Shown here piece by piece: positions 43,646 to 51,991 of a stretch of 64,000 nt of DNA. Made by a program: the position numbers and the translations under genes. Numbering within the stretch: the first letter of the stretch is position 1; each line of letters starts with the position of its first letter. The notes below the pieces were generated by a model. That model was not told where the DNA came from. It saw only the letters and a list, made by a program, of their open reading frames with translations, and ran no database searches. The DNA lies in contig NZ_SDIC01000007.1 of assembly GCF_004116405.1 (NCBI RefSeq), forward strand, positions 124,001-188,000. The letters are read 5' to 3'. The stretch comes from Halegenticoccus tardaugens. Its GTDB lineage: Archaea > Halobacteriota > Halobacteria > Halobacteriales > Haloferacaceae.

Positions 43646-44404
43646 ATGGTCCGACCGGCGATTCAGTTGTATACACTTCGTGAGTTAGACGAACCGTTGA
43701 CGGAAACCCTCCCCCGCGTCGACGAGACGACGTACGAAGGCGTCGAATTCGCCGGTCTCGGCGACGAATCGCCTGAGAGATTGGCCGACGTACTCGTCGA
43801 TACCGACCTCGTAGCTGTCGGCGCACACGTCGGACTCGACAAACTCCAGACGGAGTACGAGGCGACGGTCGAACCGTATCGAACGCTCGACTGTGACCGA
43901 ATCGTCGTCCCCACGTACGGCGAGGAAGGGTTCGACTCCGCCGCGTCGGCCGCCGAGACGGCCGACGACCTGTCGTCTCTGGCGGCCCGACTCGCCGACG
44001 ACGGCTTCGAGGCACACTACCACAACCACACGTACGAGTTCGCGGCGCTGGACGACGTGGCGTTCGATACCGCCTACGACGCCTTCGCCACCCGGTCGGA
44101 CGACCGCCTCGGTCAGGAGCTCGACGTCGGACTCGCACGTCACGGCGGCGTCGACCCAGTGACGTACCTCGACCGCTACGCCGACCGTCTCTCGCTTGTC
44201 CACCTCACCGACACCGTTCCGGGCGACGACGATGCGCTCCACGTCGAACTCGACGAGGGTGTCGTCGCCCTCGAAGCCTGTGTCGACGCCGCCGTCTCCA
44301 CAGACGTCGACTGGGTCGTCCACGAGAACGGACTGACGACCGACCCCGAAGCGACGCTCGAATCGAGCGCCGACCGGGTCCGAGAACTCCTCGACGGGGC
44401 CTGA
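43646..44404 (+). CDS. Sugar phosphate isomerase/epimerase (xylose isomerase-like TIM barrel)
   Basis: A 252-residue AP-endonuclease-2/xylose-isomerase-like TIM barrel, the fold used by many sugar epimerases, dehydratases and keto-sugar enzymes. It has PAIQLYTLRELDEPL, YEGVEFAGLGDE, YHNHTYEFA (conserved His and Glu, metal ligands), GLARHGGVDPVTYLDRYADR with the Asp/His region, SLVHLTDT and a final DWVVHENG. ATG 43646 gives the normal beginning. It directly precedes a run of Gfo/Idh/MocA genes, so it probably acts on the keto-sugar they make. A second paralogous isomerase is found at 51092-51895. Confidence 0.82.
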   Translation: MVRPAIQLYTLRELDEPLTETLPRVDETTYEGVEFAGLGDESPERLADVLVDTDLVAVGAHVGLDKLQTEYEATVEPYRTLDCDRIVVPTYGEEGFDSAASAAETADDLSSLAARLADDGFEAHYHNHTYEFAALDDVAFDTAYDAFATRSDDRLGQELDVGLARHGGVDPVTYLDRYADRLSLVHLTDTVPGDDDALHVELDEGVVALEACVDAAVSTDVDWVVHENGLTTDPEATLESSADRVRELLDGA

Positions 44405-44472
44405 CCGAGTTCCGCTCGGAGTCGGCCGACGGAGTCGAATCCGCCGACACCCCAATGTCGTTGGGTCACAAT

Positions 44473-44479
44473 GTTTATC
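44473..44479 (+). promoter_or_regulatory. Probable TATA box for the Gfo/Idh/MocA pair
   Basis: TTTATCC at 44473-44479 is about 25 nt upstream of ATG 44504, matching a leaderless archaeal transcript. The following stretch has GCGGTGTGTGAAG; a GGTGTGTGA also precedes the oxidoreductase gene at 51992, which may be a shared control motif. Confidence 0.4.
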
Positions 44480-44503
44480 CTATGCGGTGTGTGAAGTGCG
44501 CCC

Positions 44504-45559
44504 ATGAAACGCATCGTCGTGGTTGGAACCGAGGTGGCGGTGCGAGCGCACACCGAACGGTACCGCCGCTTCGACGACGCGACCGTCTGCGGTATCGTCG
44601 GTATCGACACCGAACCGAGCGTCGACGCCGAATCGAATGTCGACTCCAAGTGGACCGTCGGCGCTGACGACTCCGAGGGAGGAGACACTGTCGGTTCTCC
44701 CGACGCACCGAGATACGAGTCGCTTCCGGAGGCGCTCGAAACGACCGATCGCAGTGCAGACGTCGACGGTGTCGATATCTGTGGGTCAGGAGCATCACAC
44801 GCCGACGCGCTCGAAACCACCCTCGAATTGGGGGTACCAGTTCGCTGCGACCCGCCGTTCGCCCTCGACGCGGAGCGACACGACCGCCTCGTCTCAACTG
44901 CGACGGAGAGCGACGGATGGCTGGTCGCCCACTCTCCGCACCGCTTCTCGCGGATATACGACCGGCTCCATTCGGCCGTCGAGTCAGGTGGGATCGGCGA
45001 TATTGGCGTCGCGAGAGTCGGGCGAACCGCACCGTTCGACGGTCCACGGTGGAACGTCTCGTACGCCGGAGTCCGTGCCGTCGAGAGTCACGCGGAGGCG
45101 CTCTGTTCCGTTCTCGCGCACGATGTCGACGTCTTGGAGTGGACGTTTGGGCCCGTCGAACGGACGTTCGTCCGGACGCGAGAGAGCGAGCGATGCGACC
45201 ACGCTCACGCGGTGTTTGCGTTCCAGGAGGGCGGCCGAGCGACCGTCGAGGTACGGTGGCACCGAACGGGGACGCCCGCTCCGCGCGTCGGCGTCGAGTA
45301 CAGCGGCAAGCACGGCCGACTCGACTTCGACGAGGCCGACGCGTTGACGGCGTTCCGGTCGGAAACGACGCCGCTGGCGGTCGACCCGCCAAAGGACGAC
45401 TGTCGGGGGCGCGCGCTCCGGGCGTTCCTCGACCGCCTTGACGGGACCGAAGCGCCGCCGACAGGCGTCGCACCGGCGACGCCCTCGCGGGTCGTCGTCG
45501 CCGCACGCCGCTCCGCCGCCGAGGGCCGGCCGATTACGCTCGTGGAGGGGTCGCCGTGA
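44504..45559 (+). CDS. Divergent Gfo/Idh/MocA-like protein lacking key motifs
   Basis: A 351-residue protein that aligns by layout with Gfo/Idh/MocA NAD(P)-dependent sugar dehydrogenases (an N-terminal nucleotide fold, then a C-terminal alpha/beta domain) but with two striking changes. The N-terminal glycine-rich loop is degenerate (VVVGTEVAVRAHTERY has no GxGxxA/G), and the invariant EKP that holds the catalytic lysine is CDPPFALD. Between residues 45 and 65 it has an acidic insertion. It may be catalytically inactive or regulatory, or an enzyme with changed chemistry. The stop overlaps the GTG start of the next oxidoreductase (GTGA), so the two are coupled. Confidence in the superfamily is moderate. 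Confidence 0.65.
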   Translation: MKRIVVVGTEVAVRAHTERYRRFDDATVCGIVGIDTEPSVDAESNVDSKWTVGADDSEGGDTVGSPDAPRYESLPEALETTDRSADVDGVDICGSGASHADALETTLELGVPVRCDPPFALDAERHDRLVSTATESDGWLVAHSPHRFSRIYDRLHSAVESGGIGDIGVARVGRTAPFDGPRWNVSYAGVRAVESHAEALCSVLAHDVDVLEWTFGPVERTFVRTRESERCDHAHAVFAFQEGGRATVEVRWHRTGTPAPRVGVEYSGKHGRLDFDEADALTAFRSETTPLAVDPPKDDCRGRALRAFLDRLDGTEAPPTGVAPATPSRVVVAARRSAAEGRPITLVEGSP

Positions 45560-46542
45560 CTGTCGATGTCGGCATCTGTTCGACGGCTCACGTCAACGCC
45601 GAGGTGTACGCGGCGTTGCTCTCGAAGCTTCCGTCGGCCGACCTCATCGGCATCTCGGGGCGGAACGCCGAGCGGACTCGCCGGCGCGCCGACGCAGTGG
45701 GGACGACTGCGATGTCGCACTCCGAACTGATGCAGGTGGCCGACGGCGTCGTCGTCTGTTCGCCGACCGCCGACCACGACGAGTTGATAGACCTCGCGCT
45801 CCGACACGACGTCGCCATCCTCTGTGAGAAGCCGCTCGCGACGTCGCTGCCGGCGGCGAAGTCGATTCGGGACCGCTGTGCGGAACGCGACGTCGTGGCG
45901 AAGATGGCGATGCCGATACGGTTTAGCCGACCGATGCAGCGGCTCAAGGAGCGCTACGCGTCGGGAGCGGTCGGCGACCTCCTCGCGGTGTCGGGGGTCA
46001 ACCGCGGGCGGATGCCCGGCGGCTGGTTCGTCGACCCGGAACTCGCCGGCGGCGGCGCAGTCGCCGACCACACAGACCATATCGTCGACATCGTCCGGTG
46101 GATAACCGGCGAGGAGGTAACAGAGGTGTACGCCGAGACCGACACGAGATTCTACGACATACCGGTCGAAGACGTGAACCTGTTGTCGATGACGCTCTCG
46201 AACGGTGCGTCGTTCCTCCTCGACGGGTCGTGGAGCACGCCGCAGAAGAACCCCTTCTGGGGCGACGCCGAAGTGGAACTCGTCGGGTCCGAACAGACGC
46301 TGTCGGCGGACTGCTTCGGCTACCGCTACAGCCACGTTAGAGACGTCGGCCACGGGGCACACAACGAGTCCGTCTACTGGGGTGCGGACCCGAACAACGG
46401 ACTGCTTCGGGAGTTCGTCGACGCGATACGGGGTGGATCGACGGTCGCGGCGTCGTTCGACGACGCCGTTCGAACCGCCGCCGTCATTGCCGCCGCCTAC
46501 GAGTCGGTCGAACGAGGCGAACCGGTCGACGTGACCTACTGA
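45556..46542 (+). CDS. Gfo/Idh/MocA family oxidoreductase
   Basis: A 328-residue NAD(P)-dependent sugar dehydrogenase. The nucleotide fold begins VDVGICSTAHVNAEVYAALL, the catalytic-lysine motif CEKPLAT lies near residue 94, and the C-terminal domain has GGGAVADHTDHIVDIVRWIT (the His-containing substrate helix) and VEDVNLLSMTLSNG. It is clearly paralogous to the convergent gene at 46607-47620, especially from NRGRMPGGWFVDPELAGGGA to LDGSW. GTG 45556 overlaps the previous stop by 4 bp. It probably oxidises a hydroxyl of a sugar, inositol or glycoside. Confidence 0.88.
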   Translation: MTVDVGICSTAHVNAEVYAALLSKLPSADLIGISGRNAERTRRRADAVGTTAMSHSELMQVADGVVVCSPTADHDELIDLALRHDVAILCEKPLATSLPAAKSIRDRCAERDVVAKMAMPIRFSRPMQRLKERYASGAVGDLLAVSGVNRGRMPGGWFVDPELAGGGAVADHTDHIVDIVRWITGEEVTEVYAETDTRFYDIPVEDVNLLSMTLSNGASFLLDGSWSTPQKNPFWGDAEVELVGSEQTLSADCFGYRYSHVRDVGHGAHNESVYWGADPNNGLLREFVDAIRGGSTVAASFDDAVRTAAVIAAAYESVERGEPVDVTY

Positions 46543-46606
46543 CCGCGTCGGTCGTCGTGTGCGGTCGGTTCTCCGCGCCCGCCGTCTCTGTTGCGTCCGC
46601 CTGCGC

Positions 46607-47620
46607 TCAGTTCGTCGCCGACGTGATCTCGCTCGTCTCCACGTCGACGGGTTCGGCGCGATTTGCGGACTCGTACGCAGCCTCGACGACGGCCACATCG
46701 TCGACGGCGTCGGCACCGGTCTTCAGCGGCGGACGGTTCTCGGCGACGGCTTCGACGAAGTCCGCGACGAGTCCCTCGTCCGGGTTCGACCCCCAGAACA
46801 CCGACCGGATGCCGGGGTCGCCGGTGTCTCGCGTCTGCTTTAGCTTCTGGTCGAAGCAGTCGATGGAGACGATGCCCTCGGTGCCAACGAGTCGGAGCGT
46901 CGCGTCGCCCCAGAAGTCCCACTCCTCGGGTTTGCTCCACGACCCGTCGAGAACGAACTCCGTACCGTCGGTGAGCGTCATCGACAGCAGGTTGAGATCC
47001 TCGACGGAGATATCGTTGAACCGAGTCCCGGTCTCGGCGTACACTTCGTGGACGTCTTCGCCGGTTATCCACCGGACGATGTCGACGATGTGTACCGAGT
47101 GGTCCATCACGGCACCGCCGCCGGCCTCGTCCTCGTCGGCGAACCAGCCGCCGGGCATCTGTCCCCGGTTCGTCCCGCTGAGGAAGCGAATATCGCCGAG
47201 TACGCCGTTCTCGACGGCCGTCTTCGCGTTCCGAACGGGCTGGTTGAACCGGAGCGGCATCGCGACGCCAAGGTGAATGTCGGCGCGGCGACAGCGGTCG
47301 ACCATCTCGCGGGCCTCCTCGACGCTCGGCGCGAGCGGTTTCTCGCAGAGTACGTCGACGCCGGCGGCGGCGGCACGGCGGACCCACTCGAGGTGGTCGG
47401 CGTTCGTCGAGCAGACGATGACGCCGTCGACGTCGGCGAGCAGCGCGTCGGGGTCGAGGTAGTCGACGCCGTACTCGTCTGCCTTCCGTCGGCCCTCGTC
47501 GACACGTCCGCCCGACTCGGTGACACCGACGAGCTCGGCGTTCGGAAGGTCGTGCAGACAGGCGGCGTAGGAGTCAGCGTGCAGGTGCGCGGCCGAACAG
47601 AGACCGATACGGACGGTCAC
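46607..47620 (-). CDS. Gfo/Idh/MocA family oxidoreductase
   Basis: A 337-residue NAD(P)-dependent sugar dehydrogenase with CEKPLAPSVEEA at about residue 95 and GGGAVMDHSVHIVDIVRWIT. It shares long stretches with the gene facing it (45556-46542), for example TNRGQMPGGWFADEDEAGGG and VEDLNLLSMTLTDGTEF, so the pair looks like an inverted duplication that later diverged. The GTG start overlaps the stop of the gene at 47617-48615, indicating a two-gene minus-strand operon. The convergent ends are 64 bp apart. Confidence 0.88.
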   Translation of the reverse strand: MTVRIGLCSAAHLHADSYAACLHDLPNAELVGVTESGGRVDEGRRKADEYGVDYLDPDALLADVDGVIVCSTNADHLEWVRRAAAAGVDVLCEKPLAPSVEEAREMVDRCRRADIHLGVAMPLRFNQPVRNAKTAVENGVLGDIRFLSGTNRGQMPGGWFADEDEAGGGAVMDHSVHIVDIVRWITGEDVHEVYAETGTRFNDISVEDLNLLSMTLTDGTEFVLDGSWSKPEEWDFWGDATLRLVGTEGIVSIDCFDQKLKQTRDTGDPGIRSVFWGSNPDEGLVADFVEAVAENRPPLKTGADAVDDVAVVEAAYESANRAEPVDVETSEITSATN

Positions 47621-48615
47621 GTTTTCACCTCCGCGGGCGATACCGGTTCACCACACTCGCTGGATTCGATGGCCGCGAGCGCGACTTTGACTGCCTCCCG
47701 GGCATCGTTTGGCGAGATGTCGGGTTCCGCGCCGGTCTCGACGCAGTCGAGGAAATGTTCGAGCTCGGCCGTGTAGGGACTCTTCGCCAGCGGACTCGAG
47801 GGGGCGTTCGCACCCTCGGCCCCGCCGGAGATGCGGATGGCGTTCTCGTCACGGGCGTCGAACTCCAACATCCCCTCGTCGCCGGCGAGCTCGTAGCTGG
47901 TGATGAACGGCGAACCCTCGGGATACCCCCACGAGGCCTCGACGTGGCCGACCGTCCCGTCCTCGAAGCGCAGAACAACCGAGGAGTGTTGGTTGAGGTG
48001 GCCGTCGTCCCACTCGGCGGTCCGGGCGAACACCCGCTTGACCTCGCCGGCGACCCACCGTAGGTAGTCGAAGTCGTGAATCGCCATGTCGAGCAGGACG
48101 CCCCCGCTCTGGGCTATGTCTCCGAACCAGGAGTTGCTCCCGTACCGAGGTGGCGACGATAGCCGTTCGGTGCGCAATGTTCCCGGCGTCCCGATCTCGC
48201 CCGCGTCGATGCGTCGTTTCGCCTCGGCGTACTCGGGGAAGTACCGCAGGACGTGCCCGGTCATGAAGATGATTTCTGCCTCCTCGACCGCGTCGACGAC
48301 GGCGTCGGCGTCCTCGGCGGTGCGGGCGAGCGGTTTCTCGCAAAACGTATCGAGACTGCGAGCGGCGGCGGCCTCGACGAGCGGTCGGTGAGTCGGCGTC
48401 GGTGTACAGATGTCGACGACGTCGATGTCGGCGTCGTCCATCATCTCTTCGGCGTCGGCGTAAACGTCGGCATTCGGCGCGTGGTCTGCCGTGAACTCCG
48501 CTCGGTTCTCGCCGAGCGACGCGACTGCGGCGACCTCCGCGCTAGCTATCGCTTGGTAGCTGTTAGCGTGAGTCGTGGCCATGAAACCACTTCCCACTAA
48601 CCCGATTCGTTGCAT
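47617..48615 (-). CDS. Gfo/Idh/MocA family oxidoreductase
   Basis: A 332-residue dehydrogenase with an intact nucleotide loop (RIGLVGSGFMATTHANSY), the catalytic motif CEKPLARTAEDAD, and the C-terminal helix GGVLLDMAIHDFDYLRWVAG. It is more like typical myo-inositol dehydrogenase-type family members than the other four in the island. It is the first gene of a minus-strand pair. A probable promoter lies in the 55 bp between it and the orc1 gene, where GAAGTTTTAATAACTG (minus strand) holds a TATA-like TTTTAATAA. ATG 48615 is used; GTG 48618 is one codon earlier. Confidence 0.88.
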   Translation of the reverse strand: MQRIGLVGSGFMATTHANSYQAIASAEVAAVASLGENRAEFTADHAPNADVYADAEEMMDDADIDVVDICTPTPTHRPLVEAAAARSLDTFCEKPLARTAEDADAVVDAVEEAEIIFMTGHVLRYFPEYAEAKRRIDAGEIGTPGTLRTERLSSPPRYGSNSWFGDIAQSGGVLLDMAIHDFDYLRWVAGEVKRVFARTAEWDDGHLNQHSSVVLRFEDGTVGHVEASWGYPEGSPFITSYELAGDEGMLEFDARDENAIRISGGAEGANAPSSPLAKSPYTAELEHFLDCVETGAEPDISPNDAREAVKVALAAIESSECGEPVSPAEVKT

Positions 48616-48670
48616 CACCTCAGAGGTGCGGAACTACAGTTATTAAAACTTCTGTAGCGGCAACACGGTC

Positions 48671-49948
48671 CTAGATGTTCGACCACGTAGTGTTCGTCCC
48701 GGAGGTGAAGCCCGCCCCTGCGAATCGGTCGCTCTCGTCGAACACCGACCGGATGACCGAGGGGTCTTCGAGCAGTCGGTGGCGCAGAAAGCTCCCGCGG
48801 CCGCGGCCGCCGCCGGTACGGGTGATTTCGAGCATTTCGAGGAACTCCCACTCGCGCAGTAGGTCGTGGACGCGGCGCTTGGAGAGTGCGTCGAGACTGA
48901 CCTCGGCGCAGATGTTCTCGTACGCGGCGTACACGTCGGTAGTCTCGAACGTTCGCGTCTTCTCGACGAGCGCCAGCGAGACGACGGCCAACAGCGTCGC
49001 CTTCTGCTGGGTAGTCGCACCCACCAGCAGCGCCTTGACTCGGTCTCGCTCGGCCACGCTGTCGGCGCGCCGGACGTGGTCGACGGTGATGGCGTCGGCG
49101 TCGTCGCACGTGGCGAGTTCGCCGGCGTGACGTAGTAGGTTGATCGCTCTCCGCGCGTCGCCGTGTTCCTCGGCGGCGAGTGAGGCGCATTCCGAGATCA
49201 CGTCGTCTGAGAGCGCGTCGCCAACGAAGGCGTCGGCGCGACTTCGGATTATCTTACGAAGCGCTCGGCGGTCGTAGGGCGTGAAGACGATCTCACGCTC
49301 CTGTAGGCTGCTTTTGACCCGCTCTTCCAGCCGGTCCCGGTACCTTATCTTGTTGCTGATACCGACGACGCCTACCGAACAACGGTCGAGTTTTCCCGTC
49401 TCCGCCGCGCGCGATAGCTGCATGAGCAGGTCGTCGTTCGCCAATCGGTCTATCTCGTCGAGAACAACGAGCGCCACGTCAAAGCGAGCGTCGAGTACCT
49501 GCCAGAGGAGGCGGTAGTACCGCGACCGACCGAGTCCGGTCTCCGGAACGGTGAAGTCGGTCGTGTCAGGGTCGTTCAGCGCCCGTACGATCGCCCTGAC
49601 CGCCCGAGTCTCGGTGTCGTCCTGCGAGCAGTCGACGACGACGCGGCCGACCGAGACGTCGCTCGTCGCTGCGGCGTCGACGATTCGCGCCGTCGTGTAC
49701 CGTGCGCAGAGCGACTTGCCGGTGCCGGTCTTCCCGTACAGAAACACGTTGCTCGGCGTTCCACCCGTGACCGCGGGATTGAGTGCAGTCGCGAGACGTC
49801 GAATCTCGTCGTTTCGGGCGACGATACCGTCGGGACCGGGGACGTAGCCGACGTCCAACCGCCCCTTCTCCGTGAAGATTCTGTCTTGACCCTCGAAGGC
49901 GTCCTCAAGGGCACCCGCGTTCTCGACCGATTCGTCGTGCCGTGCCAT
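48671..49948 (-). CDS. Orc1/Cdc6 family replication initiator (third)
   Basis: A 425-residue AAA+ initiator with Walker A GKTGTGKS (72-79), Walker B VVLDEIDR (161-168), sensor 1 GISNKIRY, and a C-terminal winged helix. Its Gly/Arg-rich TRTGGGRGRGSFLRHR stretch is unusual. It is not especially close to the other two initiators of the window. It lies inside the sugar island. The 330 bp upstream contains one origin-box-like sequence and a perfect palindrome, but no array, so it may act at a small or decayed origin or elsewhere. Confidence 0.88.
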   Translation of the reverse strand: MARHDESVENAGALEDAFEGQDRIFTEKGRLDVGYVPGPDGIVARNDEIRRLATALNPAVTGGTPSNVFLYGKTGTGKSLCARYTTARIVDAAATSDVSVGRVVVDCSQDDTETRAVRAIVRALNDPDTTDFTVPETGLGRSRYYRLLWQVLDARFDVALVVLDEIDRLANDDLLMQLSRAAETGKLDRCSVGVVGISNKIRYRDRLEERVKSSLQEREIVFTPYDRRALRKIIRSRADAFVGDALSDDVISECASLAAEEHGDARRAINLLRHAGELATCDDADAITVDHVRRADSVAERDRVKALLVGATTQQKATLLAVVSLALVEKTRTFETTDVYAAYENICAEVSLDALSKRRVHDLLREWEFLEMLEITRTGGGRGRGSFLRHRLLEDPSVIRSVFDESDRFAGAGFTSGTNTTWSNI

Positions 49949-50277
49949 GCGCTAACAGTACCAATACATGAATGATAAACGCATCGGGAGGAGAGCAGTT
50001 CGAGGGCGTTCGGTGGAACCCGAAGAATGGAGAGGTGGACTAGGGTAGTCAAAACACCGAGTCGTACGCGACGACGCCTCGCTCTCCTGCATATCACCTC
50101 GGCCCCCCCTCGTTTCATCTGAAATCCGTTACAGATATAGATCTGTAATGGATTGTGGGACAATTACTCACTCGAAATTTACTCGTGTTACGGTGAACTA
50201 CTGGCGAGAGCGAGCACGAAAGCGACCGCTCGCCGAGCGTCGGTGCAGTAGCGTATCGCAGAACCGGGAGCGTCGAC
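49949..50277. other. Region upstream of the third orc1 with a single origin-box-like site and a palindrome
   Basis: Minus strand TTTCAGATGAAACGAGGGGG (about 50106-50125) has the overall shape of a haloarchaeal origin recognition box (TT-A-TGAAA followed by A-GGGG). Next to it TTACAGATATAGATCTGTAA (50129-50148) is a perfect palindrome with a four-base centre. No gene was recognised here, and no second box of the same kind was found within 300 bp. Confidence 0.4.
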
Positions 50278-50976
50278 TCAGTCGAGGTACTCGGTCGCGC
50301 TCTTGTGGAGTGCGACGAACCCCTCGGCGAACTCCGCACCTCTGGTCCGGCCGAGTACTCGTGCTTCCGCTCGAATACCCTCGACGAGTCCGTCGAACTC
50401 GGCGTCGATACCGCCGTGCTCCTCCAGCCACTCGACTTGCGACTCGTGTTCGAGGATGGCGTCCTCTTTCGTCGACTGGTGGTCGCCGATATCGACGTAC
50501 GTCTCGGGTTCGAACGAGGACGTCGGCTTTCCAAAGTAGTAGACGTTCTGCGGGTCCCACGGCTCGTACTCCGTCTCCAGAAGCGGGAGTGAGCACATGT
50601 AGTACGCGTCGGTCACCAGCCTCGACGTGGCCCGGTGGTCAGGGTGCATGTCGTCTCGGTAATGGGTGAGGACGACGTCCGGACGATGTTTGCGCAGAAC
50701 GTCGACGAGTTGGAGTCGGTTCTCCATCGAGTAGGTCACGCGCCCGTCCTCGAAGTCGAGGAAAACCGCCTCCGCGCCGAGCGTCTCCGCGGCAGCCTTG
50801 GCTTCGTGCTCGCGTGTCGCCGCGATTTCGGCCTCGGTCGTGTCGAAGCCCCCGTACTCGCCATGGGTCATGTAGACGATAGTGACGTCGTCGCCACGGT
50901 CGGCGTGCTTTGCGAGCGTCCCGCCGCAGAAGACGTCGGCGTCGTCGGGATGTGCAACTACTGCTGTGAGATGCAT
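50278..50976 (-). CDS. PIG-L family deacetylase
   Basis: A 232-residue zinc-dependent N-acetylsugar deacetylase of the PIG-L/LmbE type. The catalytic opening AVVAHPDDADVFCGGTLA (H/D metal and base residues) is followed by GEYGGFD, DFEDGRVTYSMENR and the second metal motif MHPDHRATSRLV. The C-terminal part has VDIGDHQSTKEDAILEHESQ. ATG 50976 starts the fold directly; the open frame further upstream lacks conserved sequence. It probably removes acetyl from a GlcNAc-type or other N-acetylated sugar feeding the island's dehydrogenases. Confidence 0.88.
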   Translation of the reverse strand: MHLTAVVAHPDDADVFCGGTLAKHADRGDDVTIVYMTHGEYGGFDTTEAEIAATREHEAKAAAETLGAEAVFLDFEDGRVTYSMENRLQLVDVLRKHRPDVVLTHYRDDMHPDHRATSRLVTDAYYMCSLPLLETEYEPWDPQNVYYFGKPTSSFEPETYVDIGDHQSTKEDAILEHESQVEWLEEHGGIDAEFDGLVEGIRAEARVLGRTRGAEFAEGFVALHKSATEYLD

Positions 50977-51091
50977 ACACAATTCAGTAAGGCAAGCCGA
51001 TATTAAGCGTTTCGACGAGCGCGCCTCGTCAGAGGTTCGGTCGGTCGCCAAGTCCGCCGCTGTCCGTTCTCTGCGCGGAAGCCGCGGGTGG

Positions 51092-51895
51092 CTACGCGAA
51101 GATGTGTTCGAGGTCACTGCGCACCCGCGGCGGCATCCGCTCCGGCGCGGTCCGGTACGGCGGTACCTCAGCGGTCACCCAGTCGTCGTACCCTACCGCC
51201 ACGAGCGCGTCGACGACGGCGCTCCAGTCGACATCACCTTCCAACGGGTAGGTGAAGCCGTCGATAGTATCGACGTCGGTTCGGAAATCCTTCACGTGAA
51301 CGCGCTCGATTTGGTCGCCGAGGATACGGATCCACTGCTCGGGGCGGCCGAACCGCCTGACGTTTCCGACGTCGAAGTACGCCCCGACCGGACCGGCCGT
51401 CGACGCCTCGTCGACGAATTCGGCGAACTCCAGCGGCGAGAGCAGGAAATCGTTCCAGACGTTCTCGACGCAGACGGTCACGTCGTACTCCGCGCCGACC
51501 GACGCGAGTCTGCGCACCGACTCCAACGCCCGCTCGTAAGCGTCGTCGTAGCGCGTCTCCTCGTCGACGACGGCGGGGACGATGAGGACGGCACCGGCGT
51601 CAAACGTGTCTGCGAGCGCGATCATCCGCTCGCCCGCCTCGATGCCGGCCGCGCGCGTCTCTTCGTCCGGACTCGACAGCGTCCGCTCCCAGTGTAACGT
51701 CGTCGAGACGGCCGGGACGTCGAGTCCGGCGGCGTCGATTCGGTCGGCGAGTTCGTCGACAGCCTCGTCGTCCCATAACGGACCGTCGGCGGTCAGATTC
51801 GGTTCGATACCGTCGTACCCGGTCGCAGCGAGCAGGTCAACGTTCACGTCGAGGCGTTGCTCAGGGAACCCCATCTGGTTGAGTGCGAACCTCAT
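51092..51895 (-). CDS. Sugar phosphate isomerase/epimerase (second)
   Basis: A 267-residue TIM-barrel protein of the same superfamily as 43646-44404. It has LNQMGFPEQRLDVNVDLLAA, TGYDGIEPNLTADG, VCVENVWNDFLLSP (Glu metal ligand), GAYFDVGNVRRFGRPEQWIR, RVHVKDFRTD and a terminal VTAEVPPYRT. This matches the 2-keto-myo-inositol dehydratase/3-keto-sugar epimerase-like set (IolE/YcjR type). It diverges from the oxidoreductase gene at 51992, with a TATA-like CTATAAATC on the minus strand about 25 nt upstream of ATG 51895. Confidence 0.85.
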   Translation of the reverse strand: MRFALNQMGFPEQRLDVNVDLLAATGYDGIEPNLTADGPLWDDEAVDELADRIDAAGLDVPAVSTTLHWERTLSSPDEETRAAGIEAGERMIALADTFDAGAVLIVPAVVDEETRYDDAYERALESVRRLASVGAEYDVTVCVENVWNDFLLSPLEFAEFVDEASTAGPVGAYFDVGNVRRFGRPEQWIRILGDQIERVHVKDFRTDVDTIDGFTYPLEGDVDWSAVVDALVAVGYDDWVTAEVPPYRTAPERMPPRVRSDLEHIFA

Positions 51896-51991
51896 GCACA
51901 GCAGTTCCCTTCCGCGGTGATTTATAGATTCGTGTGGCGGTCCTCACAGCGACGGTAGAGCGGCGTCGTTCGGGCGGATAGCTTTAACAAG

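Noticed and set aside
45205..46716. A 503-codon minus-strand open frame across the Gfo/Idh/MocA genes
   Set aside because: The Arg/Val-rich shadow spans two real plus-strand genes and has no recognisable motif.
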